Below are positions 35,585-37,451 of a stretch of DNA of 37,451 nucleotides, one piece after another (the stretch's first letter is position 1; each line of letters begins with the position of its first letter). A model generated the notes under the pieces. It saw only the letters and a list, made by a program, of their open reading frames with translations, did not search any database and was not told where the DNA came from. A program made the position numbers and the translations under genes. Origin of the DNA: a virus; the IMG/VR virus record IMGVR_UViG_3300046007_003821, positions 1-37,451 of that record; one strand, 5' to 3'.

Positions 35585-37129
35585 ATGCCGATGTCACCGA
35601 GACTGCTGCGGCCCGGAAAGCAGGCGGTGCCGCTTTGGATCGCAGCCGGATACGGCGTCACAAGCAACCAAGACCCATACTGGCGCGAGAATGGGCTTGT
35701 GTTCGTCTCCACGGACGGCGCGTCGTTCTGGAACATCGGTGACGAGCGCGGCGTCAACATTCCAAGCGAGGGCATCAACGACCCAACGGTTCTCCAGTGG
35801 CGTGGCGCGTATTACATGTGCTACGGCGGAGGCGGTGGAGAGGCCGGGAAGGTCGGCACGCGATTCATAGCGGTAGACAAGTCCATCAACTTGATCGACT
35901 GGGAGCGAGTGGTTTCGTTTGGAGGAGACGACACTTCCGGCGGCATTGCTGTTCCAACGTGGGTCGTTGACGCGCAGGGGCCGGCGATTATTGGCATCAA
36001 CGATCCGCCCCACAGCGTGGTTTGCCTGCGCCCACCTTCTGAAGACCCTGCAACGTGGGGTGGCACTTGGTCGTCCACGCTTCTCAAGGACGCCACAGAC
36101 ACCAACCTCAACCAAGGCAATACGTTTGTCGTCTACAAGGACGGGACGTATTACATGGCCTACAACGATGTTGGCTGGGACGGCTACAAGAAGCGAACCA
36201 GCACATCACTGACAACAGGATGGAGCGCATCGTCTGCACTTGGCATTAGTGACGAAGCGGACAACGGCGACTCGCTGACCCTCGTTCTAAAAGAAGACGG
36301 CGGTTTTCGCTTTCATGCCAGCAATGGCAACTCTCTCACTGGCGATATGTGGTACTGGGACTCGGCCGACTTCTCCACATGGGGTGAGGCTACGCCGATG
36401 ACGTTCGTCGGTGCGGACGAGGAGTTTCTAATCAACTGGGTACACATCAGCCGGGTGAAGGTTTCGGCCTCTCTATACGCCCGCCTGCTGTCTTACGCTC
36501 CGCCTCCGCCGCCCCCTCCGCCGCCACCGGCAGTGTCGCTGCTTCTCAACTTTGACACATCATTCGATGACGCAAGCGAGAACGACTACACGGTGACAGA
36601 CAGTGGGGCGACCATTTCGACATCTACCAAAAAGTACGGAGCGGGCGCTGGGTACTTCGACGGCGACTCCAGCCTAAGTATACCCAGTGGCGCGAACGTA
36701 TCGGGCGATGGGGATTGGACAATTGAATTTTGGATATACATCTCTACCGCACAGGATGCGGGCGTTCTCGTATCCGATTCTTCTGGTGGAGTGAATATCT
36801 CATGCGGCTACGGTGGCTTGCGTCCATTTGTGGGTGTGACTGGAGTGTCGATTTACTGCCTTGTTGATGAGCAAGATGCGATTTCAGAGGGGCAGTGGCA
36901 TCACATCGCGGCAACGCAATCGTCAGACACAACGCGGATATTCATTGACGGCGTGCTAAAGCAGACGGCATCGCACTCTTCAGGGTTTGCGACTTCTTCA
37001 GCCACAATCGGCAGAAACGCGGGCGAAACGCTCAACGGATACGTCGATGACTTTAGGATCGTAAAGGGTGCGGCCGTCTACACCGGCAACTTTACGCCGC
37101 CGACCGGGCCACTGAGCGCGACGTTGTGA
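35585..37129 (+). CDS. Beta-propeller plus LamG fibre-like protein, 514 aa
   Basis: AAGGG precedes the ATG. The N-terminal ~300 residues repeat sugar-enzyme propeller phrases (NQDPYWRENGLVFVSTDGASFW, INDPTVLQWRGAYYMCYGGGGG, GNTFVVYKDGTYYMAYNDVG) typical of five-bladed GH43/GH32-like folds. A run of ten Pro links to a C-terminal concanavalin/LamG domain (SLLLNFDTSFDDAS, GAGAGYFDGDSSLSIPSG, WTIEFWIYISTAQ, WHHIAATQSSDTTRIFIDGVLKQ, YVDDFRIVKGAAVYTGNFTPP). This pairing suits a tail fibre or depolymerase that binds or trims surface glycan. Confidence 0.75.
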   Translation: MPMSPRLLRPGKQAVPLWIAAGYGVTSNQDPYWRENGLVFVSTDGASFWNIGDERGVNIPSEGINDPTVLQWRGAYYMCYGGGGGEAGKVGTRFIAVDKSINLIDWERVVSFGGDDTSGGIAVPTWVVDAQGPAIIGINDPPHSVVCLRPPSEDPATWGGTWSSTLLKDATDTNLNQGNTFVVYKDGTYYMAYNDVGWDGYKKRTSTSLTTGWSASSALGISDEADNGDSLTLVLKEDGGFRFHASNGNSLTGDMWYWDSADFSTWGEATPMTFVGADEEFLINWVHISRVKVSASLYARLLSYAPPPPPPPPPPAVSLLLNFDTSFDDASENDYTVTDSGATISTSTKKYGAGAGYFDGDSSLSIPSGANVSGDGDWTIEFWIYISTAQDAGVLVSDSSGGVNISCGYGGLRPFVGVTGVSIYCLVDEQDAISEGQWHHIAATQSSDTTRIFIDGVLKQTASHSSGFATSSATIGRNAGETLNGYVDDFRIVKGAAVYTGNFTPPTGPLSATL

Positions 37130-37155
37130 CGCTCTTCACCTTAGAGAGAGACGGC

Positions 37156-37323
37156 ATGGTTGCGGCAGCGATTCTTGCAGTGTCGCTCTGGGCGTCGGAG
37201 CCGGGCGGGCTGCTGTACGCGATGTGGCAGGCTGCGGACCAGGCCGTGCTAGGGCAGGCGGTCGAAGTGCTGCCGTGGGCCGCAGCCGTCGCCCTGCTGC
37301 CACCCGAGCCACTGCAAGCCTAG
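37156..37323 (+). CDS. Small hydrophobic protein, 55 aa
   Basis: GAGAGAGAC precedes ATG at 37156; a GTG at 37126 overlapping the previous stop lacks an SD. Two hydrophobic segments (VAAAILAVSLWA and VLPWAAAVALLPP) separated by a polar Gln/Asp stretch suggest a signal peptide or a small two-helix membrane protein, possibly holin-like. It is the last gene before two hairpins. Confidence 0.5.
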   Translation: MVAAAILAVSLWASEPGGLLYAMWQAADQAVLGQAVEVLPWAAAVALLPPEPLQA

Positions 37324-37324
37324 A

Positions 37325-37354
37325 CCGCGGAAACAGCCGCGGGGCGGATCCGCC
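37325..37354 (+). terminator. Twin hairpin after last gene
   Basis: CCGCGG-AAACAG-CCGCGG (37325-37342) is followed by the palindrome GGCGGATCCGCC (37343-37354). The loop AAACAG is the same as in the hairpin at 18394. No long T-run follows. Confidence 0.55.
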
Positions 37355-37362
37355 AAATGGCC

Positions 37363-37393
37363 CGGGAGGACATTGGCTAGTAGGCACCTCCCG
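37363..37393 (+). other. Further inverted repeat near contig end
   Basis: CGGGAGG (37363-37369) and CCTCCCG (37387-37393) form a 7-bp stem with a 17-base loop. No gene follows in the remaining real sequence. Confidence 0.4.
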
Positions 37394-37435
37394 AGGTATG
37401 CATGGGCTATCTGACCTATTTTGACTGTTCTTCTC

Positions 37436-37451
37436 AGATCGGAAGAGCACA
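37436..37451 (+). other. Sequencing-adapter sequence at contig end
   Basis: AGATCGGAAGAGCACA is the start of the Illumina TruSeq adapter. These bases are not phage DNA; the true sequence ends at or before 37435. Confidence 0.92.

Noticed and set aside
1-37435. CRISPR array or direct terminal repeats
   Set aside because: No regularly spaced repeats were seen, and the first bases do not recur at the right end by eye.

Overview
The window is a fragment of a GC-rich tailed double-stranded DNA phage (Caudoviricetes). It carries a scaffold, HK97-type capsid, decoration protein, large terminase and portal, plus dozens of small, tightly overlapping genes with strong Shine-Dalgarno sites. The host is not shown directly. 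A 796-residue protein combines CC-x3-W repeats, CC-D-G/GG-W Cys repeats and autotransporter-type beta repeats, a mix familiar from Planctomycetota proteomes, so a planctomycete or similar environmental host is a reasonable inference. No polymerase, helicase, tape-measure or canonical endolysin gene is recognisable. The left edge cuts a gene and the last 16 bases match an Illumina adapter, so this is a contig end, not a known genome end.

Layout. (1) 1-7935, plus strand: small genes and a DNA-processing group (endonuclease VII-like, HNH, PD-(D/E)XK resolvase-like, metallopeptidase-like). A tightly coupled run follows: subtilisin-like protease, two small exported proteins, papain-like protease, a Cys-rich exported protein, membrane proteins and a sigma-like protein. 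(2) 7742-17481, minus strand: a serine recombinase at the distal end, two membrane micropeptides, then about 32 small genes of mostly unknown function. Several were missed by length cut-offs and are defined here by SD sites and TGATG/ATGA overlaps. Two long-stem structured elements lie near the head of this cluster (16506-16662 and 16904-16978). (3) 17482-17867: divergent control region with direct repeats, three palindromes and a plus-strand promoter. (4) 17868-37323, plus strand: one unknown gene, a 474-base gene-free stretch with a G-quadruplex-type repeat, the Cys-rich/beta-repeat protein, HNH protein, a stand-alone polyvalent-protein-like gene, then scaffold, capsid, decoration, glycosyltransferase, zinc protein (possible small terminase), large terminase, portal and a beta-propeller/LamG fibre-like protein.

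How it may work together. The right arm is the virion-building program, with capsid genes before terminase and portal, the reverse of the common order. Transcription is probably split by strong GC hairpins (18394, 27830, 37325), two of which share an AAACAG loop, and restarted by sigma-70-like promoters, the best at 29069-29097. The leftward cluster looks like an early or host-takeover block driven from the control region. The two proteases beside small exported proteins could form a non-canonical lysis or surface-degrading module; that is inference. A recombinase suggests, but does not prove, a temperate or DNA-inverting lifestyle.
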